34,803 bases of DNA from Coemansia sp. RSA 1804 (GCA_027578815.1 JANBTH010000105.1:1-34803), one strand, 5' to 3'. Positions 1 through 12,400 are shown, counted from the stretch's first letter. Numbers and translations are program-made. The notes: generated from the letters alone by a model not told the origin.

Positions 1-3000
1 GGGTGGGGAACACGGTTTGTTGATCTCATTGGGAGAAAACGTGCAAGGCAGCTTTCAGAGACATGGGAGCGTGTAAAACTCTGGTCAGCAATCAATCTGC
101 TAACCGTCAGCTCGCTTCCTCTCATCAACTTTGCATCGTTCTACTTGTTCAGCATCTACAGCAATCTCGAGGCTGAAACGGTGTTTACGGCCATCTCGGT
201 GTTTAAGATCGTCCAGCGCTCGGTAGACTCGTTCCCTACGATAATGAATGGTGTAACCAGTTTTATGGTTTCCCTGAACCGGATTGAGCAGTTCTTGAGC
301 CACCCAGAACCTCAAAGGCTTGAGGATAGAGTACACTTTGAGTCTGCCGACGATTCAATTGGATTCCGCAGTGCAACGTTGACATGGGGGACAACTGATA
401 CCGATTGTGTCCAAACATCTCCCAGCTCATCTACACTCAACCGTTATACCCCGTTTGTATTGAAAAGTATTAGCCTAGACATTCCCGTTGGCAAGCTATC
501 TTTGGTTGGAGGACCAACTGGGAGCGGAAAGTCATCATTGCTTGCTGCTCTTGTTGGCGAAATGAATCTTATTGACGGTAAAGTGTGTGTTCCTATAGCA
601 CCTATGCCAGAAGACTCGTCATTCACTAGCGTTCCTGGATATGGTCTAAGCCAAATAGCGTATGTTTCACAAGAGCCTTGGATTCGCAACACATCGATCC
701 GTGACAATATTCTATTTGGTGAGCCCTACTGTCAAGACCAGTATGAAAAGGTGCTGGGAATGTGTGCACTGCGTCCCGATCTTTGCATGTTTTCAGCTGG
801 TGATCTGACAGAGATCGGTGAGCGTGGAATTACGCTCTCGGGAGGACAAAAGCAAAGAGTAGCTTTGGCACGCGCTGTATACTCGAGCAGCAAGATCCTG
901 CTCATCGACGACTGCTTATCCGCCGTGGACGCACATACCGGAAGACACATCTTGCATCGTTGTCTTGCAAGTAGCGACAGCATCATTTGTAACCGTACAA
1001 GGATCCTTGTCACTCACCACATGGCCATGTGCTTGCCTTATTGTGAGTTTGTTGTGCTAATGGATTTAGGCTGCATCTCGTTCCAAGGTACTCCGCAGCA
1101 GCTAGTCGCAGTTAATGATGGTTTTGGTTCTGAGGATCTGCTAGATGCCAATATCCATATTAGCGGAGACAACACTATTCAGCCAACGCAGGACCAGCTA
1201 AATGAACAGCGTTTATCAGGAATAGCCGACCAAGACCAGCATGGGAGAATCATTAAAGACGAGATCCGAGAAAAGGGGATGGTGACGCTGCAGACATGGA
1301 AAGCATACTTTGCTCCTTGTGGTGGATGGAAATTCGTAGTGGGAAGCCTTGTATGTGCTACTACCACACAGCTGCTAATAATATACAAGGATTACTATCT
1401 TGCAACCAGAATACAGAGAATTGACCAAAACGCAGCCGACCCCGTCACAGCAATGCCAAGTATACAGCCAGACATGCTTCTACTTCTTGCCACATATCTT
1501 GCAATTGGAGTGGCTGCCGCTTTTATCAGCGCCTTGACCCTTCTCTGTTTCTACGCATGTGGCATCAAAGCATCAACCATCTTGCACAACAATCTCCTCC
1601 TTGCAATTGTCCACGCAACACCGCGTGTCCTAGACACAACTCCTATCGGTCGGATCATGTCAAGGTTCGCAAAGGATATGCAAGTAATCGACGAGGACCT
1701 CATGGAGATTATGTTTAGTTCTTTGCGCTCTCTGTTGTCGCTTGTTGTTTCACTCATTGCCATCTCGTCTGTCATCCCGCAATTTGCTATTGTCGGTATT
1801 CTAGTGCTGATTTCGTATATTCACTTCACTCTGCGGTTTATGCACACACAGAGGGAGGCAAAGCGCCTCGAGGGAGTTAGCATGGGACCCATTCTATCCC
1901 TGTATAGTGAGATGATTCCTGGATGCTCTACAATTCGCGCATTCAATATGCAGCGCGAGTATATGGACGAGATGAAAGTGCGGCTCATAGAGTTCATTCG
2001 TGCTGATTTTGTTCTGCGCCCAACACGCAGATGGGTTGGTATAAGGTTTGGGTTTGCAAGCTCGTTGGTCTCGTTTTTCACTGCATTGTTTGTGATTCTT
2101 GGGATTGGAAAAATAGGGGTTGGTCTGGCAGGACTTATTCTCATATACTCTGCTAGCTACTGGTCCGATGCACTGGCTCTTGTCACCAACTACAACGATC
2201 TAGAGCTTTCGTTAAACTGTGTTGAGCGGGTAAATCAGTACATTGCTATCGAGCAAGAGCCTGCTTCAAAAACAGTCAAAGACAGCCAGATACGAGCAGA
2301 ATGGCCGAGTTCTGGCAGTCTTCTGTTAAACAATGTTACTGCTGGCTATTCTGCAAACACCTCAGTGCTGCGTAGAATCACGTTTGAAGCCCGCCACGGA
2401 GAACGAATTGGCATTGTCGGGCGCACCGGTGCTGGGAAGTCAACGTTATCACGCATGCTTTTGCGACTTGTGGAACCAACAAGCGGAAGCATCGTTCTGG
2501 ATGGCGTGAACATACTGGAGTTAGGGCTGGAAAGGCTGCGACAGAGTATAACAATTATTCCACAAGATCCAGTGCTTTTCAATGGCACAATCCGATTCAA
2601 TCTTGATCCTTTTAATGACCATTCCGATCATACTCTTGTTACAGCACTCCAGCGAACGCTTCTTCTCAAGCAACAGCACAACCAGGGATCCAGCGTTGCA
2701 GTGTTTGAATCATTGAACGATGAGATTACCAGCAATGGCCAGAGTCTGTCGCTTGGGCAACGGCAGCTTGTCGCGCTAGCTAGAGCGCTTGTTCGCAAGT
2801 CAAGATTGATTGTGCTGGACGAGGCAACAGCATCTGTAGATTTTGCAACCGACCAAAGCATGCAAAACGCTATCCGTGGTCCCGAGTTTAGCAGCTCGAC
2901 GTTGCTATGCATTGCGCACAGACTGCGCACTATCATTGACTACGACCGTATTCTGGTGTTCGACAAAGGGGAGGTTGTAGAGCTTGACACTCCTAACCGA

Positions 3001-3099
3001 CTGCTACAGCGGAAAGACAGCCATTTCTACAGTCTCTGTAAACAAAGCGGCGAATTGGACACTCTAGAGCAGGCGCTAAGCAAAAGCTCAACCACATAG
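1..3099 (+). CDS. ABC transporter, subfamily C (MRP/Ybt1-like), 5'-truncated by window edge
   Basis: The frame is open from base 1 to the TAG at 3097-3099, giving 1032 residues. The usual first start near 145 is only a TTG inside the coding region, so the real start lies left of the window. Order seen: the end of the first membrane domain, NBD1 (about 340-1130), a second membrane domain with several hydrophobic helices (about 1320-2200), and NBD2 (about 2320-3060). NBD1 has Walker A GPTGSGKS at 511-534, signature LSGGQ near 835, and Walker B LLIDDCLSAVD, with Asp in place of the catalytic Glu as is usual in ABCC NBD1. NBD2 has GRTGAGKS, LSLGQRQ and IVLDEATASVD, so only site 2 looks fully catalytic. 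The family exports organic anions, glutathione conjugates or bile acids, often into the vacuole; the substrate cannot be read here. No intron is seen. The gene converges on VPS71, with 70 bp between the stops. Confidence 0.93.
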   Translation, partial: GWGTRFVDLIGRKRARQLSETWERVKLWSAINLLTVSSLPLINFASFYLFSIYSNLEAETVFTAISVFKIVQRSVDSFPTIMNGVTSFMVSLNRIEQFLSHPEPQRLEDRVHFESADDSIGFRSATLTWGTTDTDCVQTSPSSSTLNRYTPFVLKSISLDIPVGKLSLVGGPTGSGKSSLLAALVGEMNLIDGKVCVPIAPMPEDSSFTSVPGYGLSQIAYVSQEPWIRNTSIRDNILFGEPYCQDQYEKVLGMCALRPDLCMFSAGDLTEIGERGITLSGGQKQRVALARAVYSSSKILLIDDCLSAVDAHTGRHILHRCLASSDSIICNRTRILVTHHMAMCLPYCEFVVLMDLGCISFQGTPQQLVAVNDGFGSEDLLDANIHISGDNTIQPTQDQLNEQRLSGIADQDQHGRIIKDEIREKGMVTLQTWKAYFAPCGGWKFVVGSLVCATTTQLLIIYKDYYLATRIQRIDQNAADPVTAMPSIQPDMLLLLATYLAIGVAAAFISALTLLCFYACGIKASTILHNNLLLAIVHATPRVLDTTPIGRIMSRFAKDMQVIDEDLMEIMFSSLRSLLSLVVSLIAISSVIPQFAIVGILVLISYIHFTLRFMHTQREAKRLEGVSMGPILSLYSEMIPGCSTIRAFNMQREYMDEMKVRLIEFIRADFVLRPTRRWVGIRFGFASSLVSFFTALFVILGIGKIGVGLAGLILIYSASYWSDALALVTNYNDLELSLNCVERVNQYIAIEQEPASKTVKDSQIRAEWPSSGSLLLNNVTAGYSANTSVLRRITFEARHGERIGIVGRTGAGKSTLSRMLLRLVEPTSGSIVLDGVNILELGLERLRQSITIIPQDPVLFNGTIRFNLDPFNDHSDHTLVTALQRTLLLKQQHNQGSSVAVFESLNDEITSNGQSLSLGQRQLVALARALVRKSRLIVLDEATASVDFATDQSMQNAIRGPEFSSSTLLCIAHRLRTIIDYDRILVFDKGEVVELDTPNRLLQRKDSHFYSLCKQSGELDTLEQALSKSSTT

Positions 3100-3169
3100 A
3101 ATCCATTCGGTTTTTTTTTTAGCAAATTGAAAAAATATTATGTGGAAAAAGTTTCTGTCTACTTTTATA

Positions 3170-3802
3170 CTATATTACATGTTTAAGACACCTTGTATCG
3201 GCATGTGTTGACTTGCATGCAAGCGAACAGTATCGCATTCCACAGTCAATACACGTATAAAGTCCCTTGTAACCACATATTGAGCAAAAGTGTCGTGCAG
3301 GGGACCTTGATGACTGGCCTTGGGCTGGCGTTGCAACACATGTCATATAATAATACACGTTAGATGTTTCCACCGATTTGCTCGTGGTTGTTGAGTCGCT
3401 GCGAGCACGCATAGCCGACGCTTGCTGCATTTCCTCATCTATAATATCAGCAAGCGTCTTCTTTCTGGACGCCAACAGCTGAGTTTCTCTGCGATTCGCA
3501 CGCTTCAGACCCTCATCACCGGTTCCGATAACTATGGCCGATGCGTTTTGTTTGGCTGGAGAAAGAACAGACCGCGGTCTCCCAGGCCGTCTTGATCCTT
3601 CAGTTGCGCTTTCCACGGTTATTGTAAGATTGTCAAACTCTGGAATCGCAGTGTAATTCTCTCTCTCAAGCCTTTGAAGCCGCGCACGACGCCTTTGCTC
3701 AAGCGTCGCATCATCCCAGTTCTTGCCTTTTAAAGCATCTCTAGTGCGCTTTCTACTGTTTTCTGCTGGTTGTGGTGGTCTCTGTAACTTATCCGACGCC
3801 AT
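3170..3802 (-). CDS. VPS71: HIT-type zinc finger protein, SWR1 complex subunit (VPS71/ZNHIT1)
   Basis: This is a 210-residue protein starting at the ATG complementary to 3800-3802. The last 40 residues form a HIT zinc finger with the exact ZNHIT1 spacing: C173-x2-C176, C184-x2-C187, C192-x3-C196, H200-x4-C205, followed by LKHVI at the end. The rest is basic and charged: an Arg-rich helix at residues 36-50 and a stretch around 105-130 that resembles the family's N-terminal region. In the known family this protein is part of the SWR1/SRCAP complex, which places H2A.Z into nucleosomes, so it should act in the nucleus. Length lies between human ZNHIT1 (about 154) and yeast Vps71 (about 280). The only other reading is another HIT-finger protein (ZNHIT2/3/6), but the C-terminal position and spacing favour ZNHIT1. 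Confidence 0.9.
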   Translation of the reverse strand: MASDKLQRPPQPAENSRKRTRDALKGKNWDDATLEQRRRARLQRLERENYTAIPEFDNLTITVESATEGSRRPGRPRSVLSPAKQNASAIVIGTGDEGLKRANRRETQLLASRKKTLADIIDEEMQQASAMRARSDSTTTSKSVETSNVYYYMTCVATPAQGQSSRSPARHFCSICGYKGLYTCIDCGMRYCSLACKSTHADTRCLKHVI

Positions 3803-4199
3803 TTTAAAAACGATTTATGTACAAACAGATTTTAAATTTTAAAACCTTCTAGACTGAATAATATAGATAATTGAAATAAAACGGATATATATTATACGAT
3901 TAGCTGAATCTTTCAGCCAAGAAGTGCGCAGATAAAAATTGAGTGCAATAAAAATACTTCACCTAATACACTTTATTAGTTTTGGGTTTGGATCTTTAAT
4001 CCCGTGCACTCATTTACATTCTCGAAAATTAAAGCAAATACTAACACGTAGACAAAAATAAAAAGCCAACCAAATCCTATAACACATTTTTATTCATATA
4101 ATCGAAATGGCTAACTAACATAATAGTATATTGTATGTACAATAAAGAAAACATAAAGAAATGTTATGTTATATTTTTGCTACCTTTTTGACATTGCCT
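3803..4199. other. AT-rich intergenic spacer, VPS71 promoter side
   Basis: About 400 bp of very AT-rich DNA between the start of VPS71 and the 3' end of the broken F-box-like gene. It must hold the VPS71 promoter and the 3' end signals of the F-box-like transcript. I see no ORF with a protein-like composition, no tRNA boxes and no clear repeat. Confidence 0.6.
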
Positions 4200-5842
4200 T
4201 CAAAAAATATACTTTATTCTGTCAATATGATTGTCAAATAACCCACATTCAACAACATTCTTAATACTGCGCCTACACTCTTTTCTATGCCCTGGTGAAA
4301 CACGCGCCCATTCAAAATTAGGACACAGGATAGCAAGCGCCAACGCTGAAAGTGCCACAAAGTTTGCACTATCTCTGGATTTTATTTGAACCTCCCAGCA
4401 TCGCAGAGATTTGCTTAGTGGATTAATTTCTTGCAATAATTGTCAATGGAATCTTTAAACTGTTCATTACCAGGGTCATAATTTACATTATCTACGGAGC
4501 ATTCAAGTTTTGTCATATTCGGCAAATGTTGTATAATATCTAAAAGATTGCGCAGTGTTCCTTTAAAACCAGATAGATTAAGCACTTTAATACCTTTCAT
4601 ATATGGTGTTTTTGCCATTGCGTCGTTAATATATTTCAGACGGCTAGTATTGCATAAAAAGTATTTAGTTGCTGGCCCTATAGTGCTTATTGCAAGCCTT
4701 TCAAATATATCGCGTTCTGGCACAAATAATTCGCTACTTCCTATTTTCCAAAGCGAAGCATGACGAAGTTGCGGATACTTGCCGCCCGAAAATACCATGT
4801 GCCGGTCTAGAATATAAGCAAGCTCAGTATCCAATTTTATATCTAAATACTCCAGAGTAGTATTGTTTCCACGAAACAGAGTATCGTCTTCAAATGTATA
4901 TACCGCTGACCATCTAAGATACTTTAGAACTGGAAATGGGGTAAACGACCTGTCTACCTTAATTTTATCTTTTGCATCTGGAATATTATAACCAAAAGCG
5001 CAAAGTTTTTGCAATCTAGGGTATGTAACTAAGTTGTTCTTTTCTGCAAGAACAAATGCTGTCAGATCTAGTGAGGGAGGTTCATAGAATTCCAGCGACT
5101 CTAATGTCAACGCAGACTTCCTTATTACCTGGCAGAATGCAGCATCATTACAGCTGGAGCCGCAGTTTAAGCGTGCCAGTAGTCCTATATCAGCAGCAGG
5201 TAAATAAAAATTGCTAGTTAGCTGGATTTTGCTTGAATTGGTAGAAATTGATTTTGTGTTGCCAAATGGCACAGATAGCAGCTCAATTATTCTCCATCGA
5301 TTATCACTAATAATTGAGATTTCTTGTATTCTAGGCATTGCCAGCTGAATGCGCTGATACAGCGTAGAAAACAAGCTGTTTTTAATATTGTTATAATTGT
5401 CGGATTTGTGGATTAGCAAACCACTCAATTCTATTTTCAAAAAGCGCGCAAAAGGAAACACACTGCCTTCTGGCCAGGCCGCTATAAAGGAGTTTATAAG
5501 CCCCTCTTCTGTTAAAGGAGTTTTCATTGTAATTTGAATTACAACGGCTTTAACATAGCTGTAATGTCGGAAGCCCACATTGACATTACTGGGTTTGTTG
5601 TGGTATTTGAGATGCCCTGGACCACCATTCTGGTTTATATTCAAAGTAACCTCGTTAAGAAAGAATTGAAGAGCTAGAACTCGCCAGGAGTGGCTGACAT
5701 TGTACAGCGTAGCCCACGCTCTACTCCTTGCTGTCGGTTTTGCAAACCCGTTGCCCTCATACGGAGAGACATAATAGGCAGCTATTGTCTCGGCAATGTG
5801 AAGCGGCAGGCATTGAAAGGCAGATTGAAGAGACATGCACAT
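4200..5842 (-). pseudogene. F-box/LRR-like protein of a lineage-expanded family, frameshifted near the 3' end
   Basis: Two overlapping minus-strand frames make up one protein. The main frame (5842 to 4415, 475 residues) starts with an F-box-like segment (LPLHIAETIAAYY, then a Trp and a VSHSWRVLAL motif). It continues with leucine-rich, irregular LRR-like segments such as LKYLRWSAV, LEYLDIKL and IKVLNLSGF. It stops at a TAA at 4415-4417. A second frame, open from about 4442 to 4200, supplies what looks like the missing C-terminus (PLSKSLRCWEV, ALAILCPNFEWARV, ending in IKYIF). A single-base indel between about 4418 and 4442 therefore seems to split the gene. I associate this architecture with a large, fast-evolving family in Kickxellales; that is from memory. 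Base composition is more AT-rich than the neighbouring housekeeping genes. F-box proteins choose substrates for SCF ubiquitin ligases; the target is unknown. A sequencing error or an unusual intron cannot be excluded. Confidence 0.68.
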
Positions 5843-6402
5843 AATAAAGTGTAGAAGAATATGTGTATTTTGACACAGTTGCAGCTAAATAAAAACCAAA
5901 AAAGCCAGTGCGCATAACCTTTGAACCGCTGAGAACTAAAAACCAATACTGGGAATAAAATTTTTAAAAAAAAAAACACATGAATTGCTGGTTATGTCTG
6001 AATGTTCATGCGTGTGGCATAAAAAATTAATTAATAAACCCCTTGACTTAACGTGATATTAAAATTTTTATTTATCAATATACAGAAATTTGATTCCGAG
6101 AAATATAAAACGATATTGATATATTAGCTCTGATGACTGACCCATCAATTTGATTCTATTGACGGTATCTAATTCCAAAAAAGATTTCTGATGTATTTGG
6201 ATGTTCAAACCAGCTAGCCGTCGGCGACATATTTGCTGTATAGACATGCCCATGAGCTTTCACCCTCTGGCTGCTAGTTCTGCTCTGGTATTGTTCATTG
6301 GTTTCTCAAATAAAAGAAAAAAGGAAAATAACCAACCTCTATTACTACCCGAATTGATATATTTTCCTAGTGGGATAGCCATCCATATATAATAACGTGA
6401 CT
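5843..6402. other. AT-rich intergenic spacer between the F-box-like gene and DOP1
   Basis: About 560 bp upstream of the F-box-like start and downstream of DOP1. Short open frames exist on both strands (for example 61 codons on the minus strand at 6068-6253), but they overlap each other, have no recognisable motif and look like chance. The F-box-like promoter should lie in the first few hundred bases. No RNA gene or repeat is seen. Confidence 0.55.
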
Positions 6403-6408
6403 TTTATT
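6403..6408 (-). terminator. AATAAA polyadenylation signal of DOP1
   Basis: The minus strand reads AATAAA here, about 50 nt past the DOP1 stop. It is immediately preceded, in the transcript sense, by a run of ten C (ten G on the plus strand, 6409-6418). It is the best candidate 3' end signal for the long DOP1 transcript. Confidence 0.5.
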
Positions 6409-6458
6409 GGGGGGGGGGAGGTTTTTTCAAAATACACCACGTCTTAATTATTGTAGTC

Positions 6459-9400
6459 TCAGAGCTCAAAGTCACTGACAAGACCGGCAGAGACGACAGG
6501 AGTAGCAGTGGAAGCACTGCTGTTTGCAGACACATCGGGACCGTTTCCAAAGTCAAAATACATGAGGTCGCTGAGCAATATGGCCTCGATGAACTCGGTG
6601 TCAGGCTCAGCCATCGTGTACGCCGCCTGGTAAGCCTGGACCGATGCATTATGAACAAAGGCATCGAGGTCTTTGATAGAGGCGACCGAACGTACCCTGA
6701 GGATTGGGCGTTTCAGCGGATGGCCGCCAAGGATGTGCAAGTCATCGCTATCCAAGCCCATGCGCTTAGAAATCGCAAGACCCCTGGCTGACACGGTCTG
6801 CCGGTATACGAGGTTTGTCGGGTCGTCGCTGTCACTCCATAGCTCTTTCGGATAACTCTCACCATTGGTACTCCTCCTAGCGAGTGAGTTGTTGCGATAC
6901 TGGCGTTGGCCCTTCGACCCGCTACGGTTCCCATGTTTCGGTGCTGTATGAGTTGAAGAAAAGTGCGGCATTGACAAGAGACGCGAGCTGAGCTGGTCCA
7001 GCAGAGCAGTCGACGTGCTGCGCGACGCATACAGGGCGTCAATAGTGTCGGTAATAAAAATCCACTGGTGGACAAGGAAGTCGTCGGTCCCAAGGATAAG
7101 CAAAAGGTCAATAAACTTACAGGCTGCCAAAAACAAGTTTGCCTGCTCAACGTTCTCCCTGTCCTCTCTGTTAAGCTGGAACAAGCACAGACGCATCAGT
7201 TCAGTCAGCAGCATTGGCCAAAAGTTCGACATGTGGTGTGTGGATAACCGGCACAGCAGTACACGCAAGCATGTAAACACCTCAATCTGGACCGCTGGAT
7301 GTGGGCCGTTCTTCAGTATATCAACCAGCCGTTCCTGGATCTGCGGCAGAGACGAGAGATACTGGTTTGTCGTGCCTGCCCAGATAACAAAGCTCAGCCG
7401 CCGTATTGCTATCGCACGCACCATGGCTTCGTACTCGCGGTTTGCAAACAATGCAGGCCCAGATGAAGATGACGATATCTTGCCAAGAACCTCGGCAAAC
7501 TTTTCCTTCTCGCTAGCCAGCAGTGTACGGATGAGTTGCTTCCAGTAAGGGGCAAGCGCAGGCGACATGGTGGTGTGCTCGGACCTGGAACTCGGGAAGA
7601 ACTTCAAGTCGTTGAAAAACTCCCACACCTCGCGCTTCCACACCTTCATAAGCGATGCTTGCTGGCTAAGTGCATCAAGACAATGGAGAACAAGCGCAAA
7701 ATGCTGCGACCGGGACATGGATGCCTGGGCAGGTCCACTGTACCCGCCTGACATGTGCGATTTAAGTGCAGGCAAAACTGCGTAGTGCATTAGGTTGGTC
7801 GAGATCCCGACCTGCCGCTCATAGTCGGGAATGAGAAGAGAGAACTGTGGAACTACACAGCTTCCAATATACGACAGTATCTGGTCAATGATGTCGTCTT
7901 CTGAAAGAACCTTCACCGCCTCTTCTGACCGACTCGCATCATCGCCTCTGCCCATCAACGACGCATCCGAGCGAATAACCAGTCCGCCGTTTGCTCCAGA
8001 TACATCCGAGTAGTTCTGTCTACGCAGCCAAGTCGATTGGTCAAATGAACGGCCGGCTATCAGGATGCAGTTGTCAACCATGCGTGCAAACAGATTGCAC
8101 AGCTCATGCGAGTACACTCTGTGCGCAGGATCCTGAGTCTGCGAGTTGCTCGCCACGCGCTCACATAACTCGGTAAACATGCGCAGGAGGAATGGAAGCA
8201 CAAGCTTATTCTGCTGCGCATTGTTGTTGTACTCCTTCAGCATCGACATGATATGCGGAATAAGCGAGGTGCTGGACCGTGCAGTGAGGTGGTGGCGGGA
8301 GTATAGCTCAATAAACCGGGTAAGTGCAACGTCATCCAGTAGCGCCAAGCTCGCTGTGCGTGCATCGCTGCTCCCAGGGTCGGCGCTAGAGGACGGTGGC
8401 GGTGGCAGGGGCGCTGAGCTGCTCGACATTGCCGACGATGCCGATGGGTTGGTTCCGGCTTCTGGATTCACCGAACGAATATGCAGGCTATTGAGTAGCG
8501 TGGTAAGAATGCCAATTGGTGAGCGGCCAGGAACCTTCTCCAGTAGCTCCACCGCGCGCCAGTCCCACTCAACGTCCTTATCGCCGCTGGGTTCTGCAGC
8601 AAATGGCGTCTTAAAGTCACGCGAGTTTGCAGGCGACATAATAGAGCTTTGCACCGATGATGCCGAAGAACGCCGTCTTCTGCCAGCATGTCCAAGCCCG
8701 GATCGGGGTCCCGATCCAAGGTCGGTTATCCAGTGCGGATTATCGCATATCCACAATGCAGCTATTGCCTCTGTAACATCGGCCTGCTGCACAGAAACCG
8801 CATGGCCCAGGATCCGCGAAATATGCGAATGCACCATCTGTCTAGTATGGCTGCTGCCACTGGTGCTCACACCATCGTCTGTGCGTGGCTCAGAAACACC
8901 AAACTCGCCAAGAAGAGCAGCTAAGTCGTCCTGTGCACCATCGGTCTGCAAAGAGCTAGAAGATGAACGGGGTTGTGGTTTCCGAGAAGAAGTGGAAGAA
9001 GACCGAAGCGTGTTTTTCGAATCAAACGCATCCCAAACATCGCGAAGAACAGCCAGTATTGACACAAGATTAAATTCGGCCGCATCTCCCAATAAGTGAC
9101 CGCTCGATTCCTCTTTAGAAGCAGCAACACCTGCTGTCGACTGCAATTCACTACTAGATCCTTCAGCTGCTACTGTGGTATCAACAACATCGTCCTGACC
9201 AAACATTCCCGCTACAAATCCCAATATGGGAATTGACGCCAATGCACTGGCAGACGCAAAGGCATTTGACGAGCCTGCCGTGCTGCTCGCATCACTAGCA
9301 CGCGAGCTCGGCCTCTGCAAACCAGTAGAAGCAGCAGACGGCGGGATCTTGTCCATGTTTTTCAAGCACAGGGATAGGAATAGGTCAAACGTATCAAGCA

Positions 9401-12400
9401 GAACGGTAAGAACGCTAATAGTCATCGCTCCCCTCTGTTTTTCTTCGCGGTCACTCGGTTCATGCGAATGAGCACCATTTGCAGGGATCGCAAACAATGG
9501 AAGCAGTTTCTTGCGAAGCTGTTGTCTAGCACGACGATTATTGTTCTGTGTTAAGCCTGCTTCATTTGACCATGCAAAATATTCAGAGCACTGCGACAAC
9601 AGTAGACGCATCATATGCACACATGGAAGTACAAGCAATTGCATCAGATCGCGGTCCTCGCTGCTACCTATCGGCGTAGCAGATATGTGGTCCTGGATAA
9701 ATGGCAGGCACACGGTTACCGTCCTCACCCACTTGCTGAGCGCAACCATGTCTATTTGCATCGTAAAGGCCGCTAGTATCAATCGCGAGAATATAGGCAG
9801 TGTTGAGATACTGCTTATTCCAGCAACCCTTTTCGTCTCCTTGACATATTCCGACTTTGCTGCCATTGTTGTCAGATCGCCATTGTTATGTACAGAGACC
9901 TTGACAAGCTGAGTAAATAGATCAAGGAGAGGCGGCTGCACAGAGGGCTTATTGTACAGAACGCTGTATAGCAACGACGCTATCACACGCTCTTGGGTGT
10001 CAGCAATATATGCTGCTGGCCAAACAACAGATGAATTGGATGAAACAAGGTAGGCTGCAAGCTCAGCTGCCTTTGTCCTGGTCTGCTCAACAGCTTGGCC
10101 AACCGCAGGCAAAAGGGCGCCGCTGCCAGTCGGTGCGTCGGTCAATGCAAACTCCACGACAATCAGCAGCAGTGTTTGCAGCCAACTTCCATGACCACCG
10201 CCATTGTGTATAGGATTAGCAGACCTTGATTCAACAGACGTTGCCTCAATTATTGCCGCACTTCTAGGAATAGCGGAAACCATTAGTCCAATAACATTAT
10301 CACCAGCGCACGCCAAGTACCGTTGAATCGCATCCATATAGTAGTTGATGCGACTGTAATCAAAGTCCGCTACATACTCCTTGCGCTGAGAAGTGTATCC
10401 AGCGGCTAGCGTTATCTGGTACTCGCGCTTGTATGTACGCACACTAAGCAACAGCAAAGTCGTGAGTGTTTCTATTATGTGCTCCCATTCGTCAACCGAC
10501 GAATCGATCCACGCCCGCGACTCCATATGGCACGAAAGTGTCGACGACGAAGATGACGGTAGATCAATAGAGTACTGAGTGCTTGTCACTGAGGACGAGT
10601 CCAGGGGCGCTGCGTAGTCAAGCACCAGTAGAAGCAGTCTAGAGAAAGCCAACGTATCACGACTGGCTGTACCATTTTCCCAATGAGCAGCGTCACGCTG
10701 AATAATCCGAAGATTGCGCCAAAACACAGAGTAACGTGCCAGCTCCTTAGCGTACCCACTATATGCCTCACCCAGGGCATACCCACTACACGCAAGCTTT
10801 CCTGCTAGATGTCTCTCAACCCTAGGAGCATCGATCTTGTTGCGCAGCTGATAGAGAAGCAAGGAAGTCTGGAAGTGGTTGTGCAGGTTCTCAGACGACA
10901 GGGATGTCCAGAGTTTTTCGACAAACCTTGTCAAGTTGTCATCGTCAATAAGAGTGCTTTTTGGCAGCAACCCACGCTCAACAAAGGCAAGCAACGTGCT
11001 AAGGGAAACATTAATGGATGCAAACTCAGGGGCACAAGACACTAGTGTAATGAACACAGGTACCCATAGATCCTGGGATCCGTTGTCCTTGACAAGTGCC
11101 ACAGCAGAATCTAAATCGTTATAGCCTTGAATATCGACGATATTGTTGGGTAACGAAGACACACATGCAACCAGGCTTGGCGCACGCAATAGATCGGTGG
11201 CGTATACAGATACGGTCCTCATTATGTGGCATATATCTTCAAGAGCGGCGGACTCTAGTCGCTGGCTGCGATGGCTCTTAGACGGTGGAGCACAGATTAT
11301 ATGAACGCCAATGTGGGCGGCAATGTTCTTTCCAAGCCGACTAATTGCATACAAAAGCCCGGCGCCCCGAACAATCTGCGCAGCATTCTTCTCGATTTCC
11401 GAAACACCGCCTTTTCCAACCGCATCATCCATAGTAGCACGCGAGCTACTATTATCTTCGTCTTTTGCGCGGTGCATATTGTAGAACGAGCGTGTGATGG
11501 CAAAAAGTAGCCCAATGGCCGGTGCCTCCTCTGTAGTTGTTGACGACGTATCACCGAGTTCCTCGGTATAAACCGATTTAGGGATACGGGTGAAAAGCTC
11601 AATGGCTATGCGCGTAAAGCAGCAGCTTAATTGGACAAGATCGTGTTGCTTGTAGTGGTTGAGAAGCACATGGTCAAGTGTAGCCAATGTTGCAAGCATG
11701 GCCATGGAAACGTGGACTTGGAGTGTCGCATCGTCATCAAGTTCAAATGTTTGGACAAAGAAGAGAACCAATCGCAAGGCCTGTGTGAGCCTGTCGATGT
11801 CAAGGAAACCCTCAGAGTCATCATCAGCGGCAACAGCAGCGTCTGTAAGCTGGTTGATGACGCTGGACCATGCAAAAATCGGATCCAGCATTTCTACAAA
11901 CATGCGCGAGACGCTTGCTAGCTTGACAGACAAAACCCGCTCGGGACGCGAGTCGCGTTCGGCAATGAGCAGCCGAAGCAGCGGAACAAAGAGAAAATCG
12001 AGGATAGGCTGGGAGATGGCAGGCTTGTCAAGTAGGCCGATAAGGACACGCAGAACAGTATATTGCTGGAGATCTGGATCCTTGTCCGAGCCCGTGGCCG
12101 CAAAAGTGCCCAGGAGCGCCAGCGCCAGATGTTGCTGTGCATACTTGCGGAAGTAGACTGCTTGCTCGTCCTCTAATTCCCCTGGCCCCAGGAGCCAGGT
12201 GTAAAGCCTGCGGTTGAGTGACATGTCTTTCTTCAAAACAACCTCGGCAGCGTGGCGCATCAATAGAAGCAAATCCTTGTCGGAAAATGTGTTGGTGCGG
12301 AGCGGGAATCGTGTCATCAGCAGATCGAGCCCAGCGCGCAGAACCAGCGTCTTGGAGTCAGTCAGCGTAGACGCAAGCGCACGTACCATTAACGCTGGGT

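Noticed and set aside
145..147. TTG at 145 as the start of the left ABCC gene
   Set aside because: The frame is open to base 1 and the upstream residues fit an ABCC membrane domain, so the gene simply runs off the edge.
6068..6253. 61-codon minus-strand ORF with an ATG start
   Set aside because: AT-rich, overlaps an ORF on the other strand, no motif and no promoter signal. It is most likely chance.
8146..9099. 317-codon open frame opposite DOP1
   Set aside because: It lies opposite the Ser-rich part of DOP1, is itself Ser/Arg-rich as expected of the antisense of Ser codons, and has no start context or motif.
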